Assembly: GCA_014529385.2 (NCBI GenBank)
Contig: CM043968.1
Coordinates: 3,688,501-3,744,500, forward strand
Direction of reading: 5' to 3'
Source: Adiantum capillus-veneris
Taxonomy: Eukaryota > Streptophyta > Polypodiopsida > Polypodiales > Pteridaceae
DNA length: 56,000 bases
Position numbers and translations under genes: made by a program. The notes beneath the pieces are model-generated. The model made no database searches. It was not told where the DNA came from and saw only the letters and a list, made by a program, of their open reading frames with translations. The stretch's first letter is position 1; each line of letters opens with the position of its first letter. Positions 21,208 through 32,633 of this stretch are shown in pieces.

Positions 21208-21723
21208 TTACCCTACATCCATCATCTCCATGCAATGTGCAAACCACTGTGAGGGTAGGCTCTTTGTGAGAGCATTTGCAAGGTTGGCATCCATACGTAC
21301 CTTGACTAGCTCAATGTGCCTACGAGCCAATATGTTCTGCATCACATAATAAAAGACTTTTTTGTGTTTTGACTTGGAGTGAAACACCGGGTTTTTTGCT
21401 ACTGCAGTTGCACTCTGACTATCACAATGCAACACTGAAGCCTGAGTAATGCCAATATATCCCACCATGCGAGCTAACCACACAGTTTCCTTGCTTGCAT
21501 AAAAAATTTCCACATACTCTACTTTTGTGGTGGAAGATGACGTGTACTTCTGGAGAAATGGTCTCCATGACACGACTGCTCCAACAAATAGCAAAACATA
21601 GCTAGATGTAGATCTTCGACTATCCACACAACTTGCATAATCCACATCCGCTGTAACCCACAATGGAGCATCACTATTCCCAAAGTGCAAGAACTTGTTT
21701 GCGATATCTTTTAGATATCTCAA
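21208..21723 (-). pseudogene. Copia A1 RNase H
   Basis: RNase H of the copia type, which removes the RNA strand during reverse transcription. VTADVDYASCVDSRRSTSSY gives the first Asp, KVEYVEIFYASKETVWLAR the catalytic Glu region (usual EAEY is VEY here), and LHCDSQSATAVAKNPVFH the next Asp. KSKHKKVFYYVMQN replaces the usual H-I-x-x-x-Y-H-F, and ANALTKSLPSQWF is the standard end. It is open for 171 codons to a TAA-type end and well preserved compared with the RT before it. Confidence 0.88.
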
Positions 21724-21741
21724 GATGTGCTTCCTTGCTTC

Positions 21742-22600
21742 CTAGTACCTTCTACGAGGATTTTTCATAAAGCTCATCACTCCCACTACAAAAACAATGT
21801 CCGATCTTGTGGTTACCATGGCGTACATTAGACTGCCAATTGCCGAAGAATATGGAACCTTGGCCATTTTTGCTTTCTCAGCATCAAACTTGAGAGCCTC
21901 ATTCTTGCAAAGTTTTACATATGCATACATTAGGGTACTCAATGTAGCCTTCCCCCTCCATATTAAAACGTTGCAAGACCTTGTGGATATATGTTTCATG
22001 AGACAACTTCAATACCCCACTTTTCTATCCCTCTTGATACACATACCAAGAAAATGACTTGCATCTCCCAACCCTTCATAGAAAATTGTGTGATGTGTGC
22101 CTTTCTCAAGATGGACCTCTCATCTTTAGACTTCCCGACAATGAGCATACCATTGACATAGAGTATCAAGATAATAAGTTATCTTCCCAGTTCCTTCCAT
22201 ACCTTTGGGACTGTATGTACTTGTTGAACTTCATGTACCACTGTCTTGAGCCTTGTGTTAGGCCATACAATGCCTTATGTAGTCTACACATCATTTTTGC
22301 CTTCATAGGCTTCTTAGATTTGACTTCAAAACACTCTGGCTATTTCATGTAGATATCCTCATCAAGTTCCCCGTGAAGGAAAGTTGTCTGCATGTCCTCA
22401 GTGGCTACTGGTCCAAGTACAAGATGCGGCATAATCATCTTAACCATTGGACAAAAAATCTCATCAAAATACACGCCTTTCTTTTGCTTGAAACCCTTAG
22501 CAACCAATCTAGCCTTGTACTTAGGCTCGAGATCCTCTGCCATGTACTTCGTCTTGTGCACCCATTTGCAAAGCAAGATTTGTTTGCCCTCTAGTTGTAC
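21742..22600 (-). pseudogene. Copia A1 reverse transcriptase (broken)
   Basis: The N-terminal part (KYKARLVAKGFKQKKGVYFD, then TTFLHGELDEDIYMK) and C-terminal part (KAKMAKVPYSSAIGSLMYAM, RSDIVFVVGV) bracket a frame-shifted middle. The catalytic box reads Tyr-Val-Asn-Gly at 22149-22160 where active elements have YVDD, so both metal-binding Asp are lost. The protein is dead on sequence grounds. Confidence 0.85.
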
Positions 22601-23180
22601 TCAAATTTCATTGCTTGCTTCCACTTCATGCTATCTTCCATTTTAATAGCCTCTTGGTAGCAAGTAGGCTCTCTGTAGTTAGTAAACAACAAATAGTCTA
22701 GTCCTAGCTAAAACCACTCAGGGGCATGAGATACATATGTAGATCTCCTTACTGCCTAACTACTGGACTCTGCTCTCTCATGAGCATCACTATCTCTCTC
22801 TAGAGCACTACTAGTGGTAGATATATTACTAGTAAACCGAGCTGTTTACGTAACTAGACTTGAGGCTATGTTCTCAAATCTTACTTTTCTATATTCAAAC
22901 TCTTTCACGAACTATCTGTGAATCTTTGATTAATTAAAGATCACTTGGGCTCTGCGAATAATTCTTCAACATTTTGGGTGCGAGAGATTCTAGCCCATCT
23001 CTCTATCTGCACCATAGCCAATGAAAATGCATTTATGACTTAGGGTCCAAGTTCTTTCTAAGATCTTTAGCAACATATGAGAATGTCTCACACTCAAACA
23101 CACATAATCTCTCATAATTGAGCTTCTTGCTTATCCAGATCTCTTGCAAAATCTTGTAGTTCAACAGTGCACAAATAGAC

Positions 23181-24000
23181 CTATTGATTATATGCAACGC
23201 TGTCATAATAGCCTCTCCCTAAAACTCTGGAGGTAAAATTTACCATAGATAGCATGGAAGCGACCCTCTCTTGAATAGTCCTATTCATGTGCTCAACAAC
23301 TCCAAGCAGGTGTGTACAACGTAGTAAACTACCTCCTAATGCCTTGTTTTCTACAAAAGTCCTTGAACTTAGTGGAGACATACTCTCCCCTATTTGTCAG
23401 TGCACAAAGGCTTCAACTTCTTGCCTGATTGGTTCTCGACCATAGCTAGGAACTTTTGGAAGACATTAAAGACTTCATATGTCCTCTTGAAAAGGTAGAC
23501 CCAAATTTTTTGAGTAGATCTATTTGTGAATGCCAAGAAATATAATTGCCCCCCCCCCAGAGACTTATGCAACATAGGCCCACATAGATCGCTATGAACC
23601 AAATCTAGAGAAGTTTCTAAATTCTTATCCAATGGAGAAGTGGTAAGCCGTTTGTTTCCCATATATACAACACTCATACAAACTAAAATTAGAATATTTT
23701 AACACACTCAGTAGAAGGAAGCTCGGCTACATAAATAGAGTTCTCTTTCACTAAAAAGACATACAAGGAATATAATGAGCCAAATATTTGGCCTTTGAGC
23801 ATGACCAAGTTACCTTTTTTGATAATCTATGAACCATTTCCTAACATGGTTGTGTATCCAAGATCATCAAGCAGTCCTGCTAAAACCAAGCTCTTAGTTA
23901 GCTTTGGCACATGTCTAACACCTCGCAACATGGACTCATTACCATTTCACATACACAAATTCACATCTTTCATGCCACATATCTCAAGCTAATAAGAATC
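23181..24000 (-). pseudogene. Copia A1 integrase with GAG-pre-integrase
   Basis: LETSLDLVHSDLCGPM and YFLAFTNRSTQKIWVYLFK mark the start of the integrase core. The second Asp position (usual FIDD) reads FTNR, so it is lost. After a frame change, VVEHMNRTIQERVASMLSM gives the conserved Glu block. The upstream GAG-pre-integrase part is visible only in pieces. A run of nine C at about 23551-23559 lies inside and is a likely frameshift point. Confidence 0.8.
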
Positions 24001-24078
24001 ATCCAACTTAATTGAACCATGTGTAGATGCATAACGGGTGTGAGGAGTAACATGAAAACTGGCACCTGAGTCAATACT

Positions 24079-24850
24079 CTAGTTCTGTGCATAGGATTCA
24101 TCACGAGCTAACAACACCTCTAGAATCAAATCAAAAGTGAAGGCTAGTACATTTGACAGTTGCAACATGTCAAGATTAACATGTGGAAACTCAATGACAT
24201 TGAGCTCTTCTATCTTCACATTGCTCTTAGGAGGTGCATAACATACGACAATGGCTTTATCCTTCTCTCTTTGAAACAAGTATAAATCCTTTTCTATGTG
24301 TCCTTTTTTGTGAAAATGGTAGCATTTGATGCTCCTTGTGTCACGTTGAGAACTTTTGTTATGTGCATTCTTGCGATCCTAAGAACGATTGCGATTACGA
24401 CTATGACCTCTTTGCCTTTGGTTGTTTCTTTGGCTACTTCCACTTGCCATATATGCATCACCATTGACCACTACTATCGAGAGCCTGACGTTGAATTTAT
24501 TTCATGAGCAAAGCACTAGTAACATCATTGAAAAGGAGCTTGCCTTTAGGGACGGAATTACTAATGGAATTGTTAAATGTATCTTGTGATGTAGGCAAAG
24601 ATTATAGCAAGAAAATGGCTTTCATTTCATCATTGAAATTAAACTTCTTTGATGTCAACTGAGTGAACACACCCTTAAACTTGTTCAGGTGTGAACTGAC
24701 ATTGTTACCTTGTTTTATGTTAAGAGACATAAGCCTCTTCATCAAAAACACTTTGTTCAATGCACTCTTACCATTCCATGCTGAGCATAAAGACTCTCCA
24801 CAGTTCTTTAGCATTGGTCTTGTTCATAATGATGAAAAATATAGACTCAC
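24079..24850 (-). pseudogene. Copia A1 gag with degenerate CCHC knuckle
   Basis: Gag of the UBN2 type binds RNA and assembles the particle. SLCSAWNGKSALNKVFLMKR and NNVSSHLNKFKGVFTQL are the usual UBN2 blocks. Downstream, near 24310, a knuckle reads CYHFHKKGHIEKD, in which the second and last Cys are replaced. The N-terminal end is cut off at the B1 LTR. Confidence 0.82.
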
Positions 24851-24853
24851 CAA

Positions 24854-25076
24854 TGTTGGAATTAGGGTTGCAGGGTAACACACACAGCTTGGAGAAGATG
24901 AAGAAGCTCAAGGCACACAATAGAGAGTATATCGCTTAGTGCACAATGGAAAGATAAGTTAACCCTAGAATGATGGACATATATACAATACACGGGGGAA
25001 AAAACCTCCTAGTGAGGGCAAAATGCCCCGACGGTCCTAAGTGTGTTCACACATCACTACCTCATATATGATAACA
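24854..25076 (-). mobile_element. Copia B1 LTR (223 bp)
   Basis: On the minus strand it begins TGTTATCATA and ends CTAATTCCAACA (TGTT...AACA). A purine-rich tract (read on minus as CCGAGGGGGGGATT) lies directly upstream, as expected for the polypurine tract before a 3' LTR. It is about 80-85% alike by eye to the LTR at 32635-32861. Immediately downstream on the minus strand lies the A1 gag, with no target duplication seen. Confidence 0.82.
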
Positions 25077-26545
25077 AATCCCCCCCTCGGAGTGATGCGG
25101 TGAACAAGAGCTGGCACATAGTGTATAGGGAAGTGCCATGTCTTGAGGACGTGATCAATCCACAAAGGGGAGTAAGTCCAAAGCTTTGCAGAAAGCTTCA
25201 AAATTATCATGAGGCAATGCCTTTGTGAATAAATTTGCAAGGTTGTCCTATGTCAACACATAAGCCAAGCTGATTTCTCTTGCTGAGAGTCTCTCTCTGA
25301 CATAGTGATAATGCACCTCAATGTGCTTTGTGCCAGCATGAAAAATTGGGTTTCTCACAACTGCCAATGCACTCTAACTGTTAGTGGATGTTAGCAATGT
25401 CCTATGCGACACCCAAATCAACCATAAGGTGTCTGAGCCATACACACTCATCCCTAGCTGTGAATATTTCCCTATACTCCGCTTCACAACTAGAAGTGTC
25501 CATAGTATGTTGGTTCTTACTCAACCATGATATGCATGAAATGCTGAGCATGAAACAAAAACCACTTGTGGACACTCACGTGTCATAACAACCATCTATT
25601 TTTGAGTCCAAAAAAGCATGTAGATCTAGAGGCAATGATCCGCCCTTGGGATAAGATAAGCCAAGATGTAAAGTGTCACTCAAGTAGCAAAAACTAATCT
25701 TAATAGCTTGCCAATGCTTAGACCTAGGGCTATGCATAAAACAGCTAACCTATGAAACTGTAAACAATTTTTGAGTCCAAAAAAGCATGTAAATCTAGTG
25801 GCAATGATCCGCCCTTGGGATACGATAAGCCAAGATGTAAAGTGTCACTCAAGTAGCAAAAAATAATCTTAATAGCCTGCCAATGCTTAGACCTAGGGCT
25901 ATGCATAAAATAGCTAACCTATGAAACTATAAATTGAATATTTGGCCTGGTAGTGCATACAAAAATAAGGCATCCAACAACAGTTTGCTAAAGACTACAT
26001 CAGTAAGAACACTTTAATTTCAAACCTATTTTCATTGGAGTAGCAATAGATTTGCAGTCCTCAAGACCAAAATTACATAGTAATGTCTCTACGTAGCTTG
26101 TTTGAGACAAGGCAATACCACCATTACACTGCTTTAAAGTGTATGCCCAAGTAATGATGCAAAACCCCCAAGCATTTCATCTTGAAAGTAGAATTCAAAT
26201 CAGCCTTGTATTCAGCAATGTGAGTCTCATTTGGACCTGTAATCAACAAATCATCTACACATAGAACGACGATGAGAAAAACATCACTCATCACGCTTTA
26301 CATACAAAGTGATTTCTATTGGACTGTTACAAAGGATTCATTTAACCAAACAAGTGTTAGATTTCTCATTCCAAGCACGAGGAGACTGCTTCAACCCATA
26401 CAAATATTTTATGCATTTGCATATATCTTCTTGTTCTTTCTTGACAAAACTGTGAGGCTGCATTAATAAACTTCCTCAAATATATCACCATTCAAGAAAG
26501 TAGTAACAATTTTTGATTGACGTACATCCATCCAACATGAGACAT
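25077..26545 (-). pseudogene. Copia B1 reverse transcriptase and RNase H (decayed)
   Basis: Minus-strand pieces in several frames match the family of 32862-34033. They run from TTFLNGDIFEEVY and YLYGLKQ near 26500-26390, through the catalytic box at 26250-26261 reading CVDD (Tyr to Cys), to the RNase H blocks between 25580 and 25100. The open frames on + (25388-25588, 26272-26466) are shadows of these. A 169-bp tandem duplication (25599-25936) disrupts the RT-RNase H junction. Upstream of about 26545 the homology stops, and a TIR-bounded insertion begins at about 26576. Confidence 0.82.
25599..25936. repeat. Tandem duplication 2 x 169 bp inside copia B1
   Basis: The block starting TTTTTGAGTCCAAAAAAGCA at 25599 recurs at 25768 with few differences. 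It covers the RT/RNase H boundary and exists once in B2 (from about 33393), so it arose after B1 and B2 separated. Confidence 0.93.
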
Positions 26546-26575
26546 ATACTTCCCCCCTCAATCTGAATGGAGAGT

Positions 26576-27400
26576 GCATTAGGAGAAAGTTTGACTCAAT
26601 TTTGGGCCCTGTAAGAAACGCCAACTCAGCATAGAGAGAGGTAATCTTGGAAAATATGGAAGTAGTTTCTTAGAATTCTATTTTGCATAGTACATACGTA
26701 AAAGTTTGCTCGATCACTTGAATGTATGCTCGTACATAATGCTTTTTGAGAACCCAACTTAAGTGTGCACAAAAATCTATGTTCCTGAATCCTAATGAGT
26801 GATGTGATGTACAATGAGATAAAACACATCAAAGAAGGTTTCAAAATACAAAAATAATACCACGAATGCATCCGAAACGTCAAAAAACCTTAGGATAGCA
26901 CTTTAGAATGCGAAAATCCGACGTCTCTAGCTCAAGATATGGCATTTTTAAGCCTCGGGGCCTCATGAGATCAGAACCAAGCGAGTAGAGGCCCCAGAGA
27001 CCCCTCAGGGGCCTCTATTCGCTTGGTTCTGACTTCTTCTTAGTCTTTAATAGTACATATCAATCATTATCTAGTACGATCCATTCAAATTCAAATTACA
27101 AGTAGCTCATGAAAAGGTGATTGATGCATGTGCGAGTTGTACACGTACAAGTACCAAACTTTATAGGATAGCAACAACACGTCATAAAAAGGCGTTTGAC
27201 GCTTGTGCAAGATGTCACTATCAAGCGCCTTCTTTTTCTAGTGATAGGGATAATTTCACCCAAAAGGTTTTCATGGACATTTTCAAAAATAAGAACAAAG
27301 GCTTTTTCAACGTAACGTTAGCCTTCTTCCTATTGGCTAAGGAGCATTCTCTCACTAGAGCTAAAAGGCCCAAAAAACGAGTCCAACTTTCTCCTAATGC
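26576..27400. mobile_element. Candidate TIR-bounded non-autonomous DNA element (about 825 bp)
   Basis: The left end GCATTAGGAGAAAGTTTGAC and the inverted right end (27400 backward) GCATTAGGAGAAAGTTGGAC match over about 34 bp, continuing with ACTC.ttttgggcc. The sequence between lacks retroelement domains, whereas copia RT lies to its left and copia integrase to its right. A foldback sits inside (26971-27032). I could not find a clear target duplication, so superfamily is unknown. The plus frame 27117-27437 starts inside it and has no known motif. Confidence 0.62.
26971..27032. repeat. Short foldback: 25-bp arms, 12-nt loop
   Basis: The arms 26971-26995 (starting TCAGAACCAAGCGAGTAGAG) and 27008-27032 pair with a single difference, which is a G-U in RNA. 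It lies within the candidate TIR element. Confidence 0.93.
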
Positions 27401-27402
27401 TT

Positions 27403-27850
27403 ATAGTACATTTAGAGACATTTTCAACCATAGCTAGAAATTTCTTGAAGCACATGAACACTTTGGACTCGGCTTTAAGTGGATACACCCATGCATGCCT
27501 GGAGAAATCATCAATGAAAATCACAAATTATATGTAAGTGCCTAAGGAAAGAGTTTGCATAGACCCACAAACATCACTATGCACAAGTTGCAATCTGCAT
27601 GTAGCCCTTACTCTCTGTATTTTACCCAAAATATAGCCGTCAGAAACATGATTTGAAGGTGCTTCAAGAGGTGGCAAGGAAGCAACCATATAAGATTTTT
27701 GCAAACACAACACATGACAAAATTTAGATGCCCAAAACGTGCATGCCAAAGTTTTGCATCTAAAAGAGCCTTTGAATCCACAATTGTAATTGCAAAATTC
27801 TACCCACACTTGTTATACAAAGTGAGCTTATACAGCCCATGACACAAAAT
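27403..27850 (-). pseudogene. Copia integrase N-terminal part and GAG-pre-integrase
   Basis: Minus-strand frames give LYKLTLYNKCG, then GSFRCKTLACTFWASKFCH (in place of the usual W-H-x-R-x-G-H), then CRLQLVHSDVCGSMQTLSLG and MIFIDDFSRHAWVYPLK with the first two catalytic Asp positions, and CFKKFLAMVENVSK. The sequence then runs into the TIR end at 27400. It probably belongs to B1, with the rest of the integrase and the RT start removed or displaced. Confidence 0.82.
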
Positions 27851-28869
27851 ACTAGATGCAACAATGTTGGTGGATTGACTGAACAGGCATCTACCTGGTC
27901 GGACACTTAACCGGACACCATATTTGTACTCTATTATTTTTCTGAGCTAGTGGAGCTACATTGTGTGTAAATCTTGATTCCAGAGTAGCAGGTCAATTCC
28001 TTGAGTTGTAATTCTGTCATGATATTTGTAAAGGCCCATGTGACCCAACCACTAGCCATTTTAGAAAGCCCTAGGCATAAAAGTCAATAACTTTAATGTG
28101 AATGAGGCTTATCTTTTGAAAGAGAAGTAAGGTCTGTTGTACGTACGCTCAAGCGGCTATGAAACTCCAACTTGTAATTATCGCAACTCTTGATTGGGTA
28201 ATCTGTTTTGGATTTCAAAAATTGCATTGTGTTCTTATTTCCTAGCTCTTTCAATTAAGTGTAAGGATTGTCAGTTTTGTTGAGGTTCGCAACTATGTGT
28301 TAGTGAGCCTCTTTAGATTTGAGTGATTAAATCACTGTTTTTTGTTATTTTGACCATAGGAGAGTGTTCCTAAACCATAGGGCGACCTTTCTTGATAGCT
28401 TTGTTGCAATTTTCAGGACCTTGGTAATGATGGATAGTGATTTTGGTACCTTGTTGGATTGCAACCAGGCTTGGTAGGATGGTTCCCCTAGGTGTCTTAG
28501 ACCTCCTCCTAAAGTTTCGTTGCATTTTGACTTCGTTTGAGTGCAGGAATAGTGTGATGACCTAAAGCATCGAGAAAGGACATAATTAATTCTTTGATCA
28601 TTGAGTGGCTGTTTGCTTGTTGATTTGTTGCATTTGCATGCAAAACAAGTTCAAATTCAAAAAGATTTGAGGTATAGCTTGTGGACATAAAGTGTAACAA
28701 GCTACCAAGAGATCAAGTCCAGATGTGGTTGAACCTTAGATTGTGATCTATGTATCCCAACCTCAAAATTTGATAAAATCGGTACAGAGCCTGCACATAA
28801 CCTTGTCTTCATATGGTCAAAATTTGATAGGGGGTCATGGATTGCAATCCGTGTACCTCTTCATAGTGG
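27851..28869. other. No gene recognised; possible leader or LTR material
   Basis: 'tgttggtggattgactgaac' near 27863 and 'gcataaaagtc' near 28075 could belong to an LTR, but I see no matching copy, primer site or ends. Short open frames have no known motif. Confidence 0.35.
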
Positions 28870-29690
28870 GGGGTATCTAATTTGATGAGCTTGTAGACAT
28901 ACGTGAGTACATCTCAAATCTCAAGTTTGAGCTAAAAATATTTTCTAGAGACCAAGATACAAGCCAAAGTTCTTGCATCTTGGTCATGAGATTGTTTTGT
29001 ATCAGGCAAGAACAACCAATGGCTGGATCACCAGCTACGCAATGGAGGACCATGCTATGAGTGTGGAGACAACCATTGGCCAAGAGATTGTCCTCATCGG
29101 GCAAATAATGTAGAGATAATTGGATATTGTCCAGAAAGCGCTATTACACACCTCATTCCTAATTGTCCAAAACATCCAAACAATAAGGGGAAAAAAACAA
29201 TGAATGTTGTAGGAGTGATGCCTTATGTTTATGATCCCATCTCCCCCTCTATCCCTAAGTGGCTAGTTGATGCCAATTGGGCAGGGGATGATCCCCACCA
29301 TTTCTCCATAGGTGGCTACATCTTCTCCATTGTAGGTTCACCCATCTCTTGGCAAACGAAGCGGAAATATTCCATTGATTCTTCATCAACCAAAGCTAAA
29401 TACGTCATTGCAGTTGTTTCATGTTGGTAACATCTATAGATTTCCAAACTCCTCCATGAGTTTCAACTCCCCTACTCTATATCTAAAGATCCCATCATCC
29501 TCTAGAATGATCACCAATCCGTGACAAGCCTTGCTACTTCCCAAAGCTTCTCCACCAAACTCAAGCATATCAAAATAAGCTACCACTTTCTTAAGGAATT
29601 GGTGGCAAATGGATTTCTCCACATGAAATATGTTCTTATGACTCAAAATTGGGTGGATTTCCTTACCAAATGAGTCCCTGATGCATCATA
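28870..29690 (+). pseudogene. Chimeric retroelement frame: gag zinc knuckles joined to copia RNase H
   Basis: From about 28990 a + frame reads a gag zinc knuckle CYECGDNHWPRDC (C-x2-C-x4-H-x4-C). A second Cys/His block follows with the pattern YC-PESAITHLIPNC-PKHP. The frame then runs without a stop into copia RNase H: PKWLVDANWAGDD, SIGGYIFSIVGSPISWQTK, STKAKYVIAVVSC. It stops at 29428-29430. Past the stop, further RNase H blocks appear in shifted frames (DHQSVTSLATS, TKLKHIKISYHFLKELV, VDFLTK). The stretch before 28990 adds a charged helical part in another frame. Protease, integrase and RT are absent, so the join is a large deletion or recombination between elements. Confidence 0.8.
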
Positions 29691-29801
29691 GATAACCTCC
29701 TATTGTCATCTATCACCTATGCAAAATGACTGAACACCTCATTGAGGGGGATTCTCAATTATGTTATGTCATTCAATGAACCATGCACCATTAAGGGGGG
29801 A

Positions 29802-30081
29802 TGTGCAATGCTGTGGTATGATAGTGAACTAGCTTCAATCTCCTCACACACTAGCATCAATCATTGGCTACTAATTTAGGCCCTCACCTATCCCATAATT
29901 TAGGAAATATGTAAACGGCGTCTCCTACCTCCCATTGTATAAAAAGCCCTTAGTTCATTTTCACGTACAATTTTTTTCCTTATCAATAATGAGTTCTTGT
30001 GTTAGTTTCTTGTCATTACCATTCAACTTCATTAGCTTTGAGTCTTGTATCTCTGTGTCATTTTGTTCCTACTCTTTCACA
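29802..30081 (+). mobile_element. Copia 3' LTR (280 bp)
   Basis: A polypurine tract AAGGGGGGA (29793-29801) follows the RNase H remnant and is succeeded by TGTGCAATGCTG. The LTR then shows a TATA-like GTATAAAAAGCCC at about 29937 and probably ends ACTCTTTCACA at 30081 (TGTG...CACA). The 3' end is inferred because no second copy was found. Confidence 0.6.
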
Positions 30082-30307
30082 ATTGGTCATGGTGGATTGG
30101 CTTGGCTTTCTCTGTCATTGTGGAGATGTGGAGAGGTGAGTTCAAGAGAGGGAAGGAGAGAAGGGCAAGAAGAAGGAAGAACACATAGGCTTGGTGGAGC
30201 TTGGAGAAGTGAACCTTCTCCCTTCTTATTCTTACATTATAACCAAAGATTAACAATGGGTGGGTGCCCAAATAAACGGCCACGAGCCACTAGCCCGAAA
30301 CCTAACA
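30082..30307 (-). mobile_element. Part of copia A2 3' LTR
   Basis: On the minus strand the sequence after the A2 RNase H reads AAGTGGGAGAT (a classic copia polypurine tract) followed by TGTTAGGTTTCGGGC, the start of an LTR, at 30307. Its far end was not identified and the + strand LTR lies immediately to the left. Confidence 0.55.
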
Positions 30308-30329
30308 ATCTCCCACTTGAAGGCCAACG

Positions 30330-31000
30330 TGGCCCAAGTGGCAAAAGAATGTAGGGGCTATTATGTACAACTGTACAAACTGAAGCATGACCATAGATTC
30401 GCCCTATGCCCATCATCTCTATGCAATGTGCAAACTGCTCTGAGGTTAAGCTCTTTGTTAGAGCATCCGTTGGGTTTTGATCCGTGGGAACTTTGGCTAA
30501 CTCAATGCGTTTGCTAGCCAAAATATTCTATATCACATGATACCTGACATCTATGTGTTTTGACTTGGAGTGAAATACGGGGTTGTTTACTAATGCAATT
30601 GCACTTTGATTGTCGCAATATAGCACTAGAGTTTGGTGTATACCAAGGTCTCCCACTAGATGAGATACCACACAGCTTCCTTACTAGAATTGGAAATTGA
30701 AACATACTTTTCTTAGTGGTGGAAGACGAAGTGCAATTTCGGAAACATGATCTCCAAGAAACTGCCGCTCCAGCAAACAAGAAAATGTAGTTAGATGTGG
30801 ATCACCTAGTGTCCACACAACCTGCATAATCCGAATCAGTGTATCCAACTATGGATGTATCACTATTACCAAAGCATAAGAACTTGCTAGATGAGACCTT
30901 GATGTATATCAAAATGTGATTCACTGCTCCCAATGCTTTCTGTCTGGATTTGCCATATACCTGTTGACCACTCCCACTACATATGCAGTGTCTGGCCATG
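30330..31000 (-). pseudogene. Copia A2 RNase H
   Basis: FLCFGNSDTSIVGYTDSDYA and GCVDTR give the first Asp block, then VFLFAGAAVSWRSC, and finally RIELAKVPTDQNPTDALTKS. Frames change near 30780 and in the middle, where the Glu and second Asp blocks are garbled. It is less well preserved than the A1 copy. Confidence 0.82.
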
Positions 31001-31079
31001 TGCTAACCATGGCAAACATGAGACTGTCAATTGCCAAAGAATACGTCACCTTTTCCATCTCTGCCTTTTCAGCATCCAA

Positions 31080-31880
31080 TTTGGGACAATCATGCTTGCT
31101 AAGTTTTTTTGTATACAGCCATTGGGGTACTCAATGCTTTTTCCCCTTGCATATTATAACATGGCAAGACCTTGTGAGTATACTCTTCCTGTGAGAGTTC
31201 AAGTATACCACATTTGCGATCTCTCTTGATACAAATACCAAGAAAGTGGTGTGCATCACCCAAATCTTACATAGAAAACTACTTGCTTAAGGCATCCTTG
31301 AGAAGTACAATCTCATCTTTTGACTTCCCATCTATGAGCATATCATCCACGTACAAAATTAGAATGATGAGGGAACCATCATTCAACCTCCTTGTGTAAA
31401 AGCAGTGATCCTCTTGGCTCCGTACATAACCTTGGGACTGAATGTACTTATTGGACTTGATGTAACATTTCCTTGAGCCTTGCTTTTAACCCATACAAAG
31501 TCTTCTTGAATGTACACACCAGTTCTACCTGTGTTAGCTTCTTAGGCTTTGTTGAAAAACCTTTTGGTTGTTTCACGTAGACATCGTCTTCAAGATCCCC
31601 ATGAAGAAATGTTGTCTTCACATCCATTTGGACCAATTCCATGTCCTCAATGACTACTAGACCAAGCACAAGACGCATTGTACTCATCTTGACCGCGAGA
31701 GAAAAGATTTCATCAAAATCTATGCCTTTTTTATTCTTGAACCCTTTAGCAACCAATCTAGCCTTATACTTAGGCTTGTGATCATTTGTGGTATACTTCT
31801 TCTTGTACACCTATTTGCATGGCAATGCCTGTTTACCCTCTGGTAACTCTACCAATTCCCAAGTTTCATTTTCTAAGATC
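31080..31880 (-). pseudogene. Copia A2 reverse transcriptase
   Basis: KYKARLVAKGFKNKKGIDFD, then VQMDVKTTFLHGDLEDDVYV, KQPKGFSTKPKKL and YGLKARLKEM form an open N-terminal part (31448-31810). The catalytic box further along keeps YVDD (31342-31353), unlike A1. Frameshifts near 31450 and stops downstream inactivate it. Confidence 0.85.
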
Positions 31881-31973
31881 AAGTTATACTCAAATTGCAT
31901 AGCCTCTTCCCACTTTACGCAATCGTCCGTTTGAATGGCTCTTTGTAGCAAGTGGGCTCACCGCAGTTAGTGA

Positions 31974-32633
31974 CTAGAAAATAGTCCAATTAGGGCTCAA
32001 AATGCTCAGGTGCCATTGTTTGTCACGATTTCCACTAGCCACATATGCATCACCATGCCCACTTGCATCAAGAAATTGAGGTTGAATCTCCTCAATGAGC
32101 AACACACTAGCAACATCACTAAAAACTAGCTTTCCATTAGGTGCAGAATTGCTTATGGCTGTGTTGAAGGTATCCCATGACGATGGTAGTGAACATAGCA
32201 AGAAAATGGCCTTCATTTCACCATCAAAATTGAGACCTTTTAAAGTAAGATGTAAAAATATGTTGTTGAACTTGTTGAAGTGAGAACTAACATTAGTACC
32301 CTCTTTCCTATTCATGCACGTAAGCTTCTTCATCAAGAAAATCTTGTTCGAGGCATTGTTGCCATCCCATGCGCCATATAGGACATCCATAAATCTTTGG
32401 CATTGGTCTTATCCGTTATGGTAAAGTAAATGAATTCACCAAGGTGCAGGAAAATGGTCTCTATAGCACGCTCATTCAAGTCTTTCCACTCATCATCAGT
32501 GTACACATTCTCTCTTCTTCCACTCAAGGGTGCTATCAAGCCTTTTTTGATCAAAACATCTTGCATACACTGCCACCAAATAGCAAATTTTGTGCCATAA
32601 AACTTTTTGATGTAGTATTCTTCTCTTTTGGAA
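31974..32633 (-). pseudogene. Copia A2 gag (UBN2-type)
   Basis: It begins TSKREEYYIKKFYGTKFAIW directly at the B2 LTR edge, without a start codon. It continues through YTDDEWKDLNERAIETIFLH and then, after a frame change, KIFLMKKLTCMNRKEGTNVS and SLPSSWDTFNTAISNSAP. These are the usual blocks of plant copia gag. The zinc knuckle is absent because the next segment is already RT. Confidence 0.84.

Larger units (their letters stand above)
21070..24853 (-). mobile_element. Ty1/copia remnant A1 (gag-PR-IN-RT-RNase H)
   Basis: Going down the minus strand the domains follow copia order: gag (24850-24079), GAG-pre-integrase and integrase (about 24000-23181), RT (22600-21742) and RNase H (21723-21208). 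Multiple stops and frame changes occur throughout. The upstream edge is abruptly replaced at 24853 by the LTR of another family (B1). No LTR of its own could be identified with certainty. Confidence 0.88.

Noticed and set aside
27117-27437. Plus frame of 106 codons with several Cys as a new zinc protein
   Set aside because: Its second half is antisense to the TIR end and copia integrase, and the Cys spacing follows no known finger.
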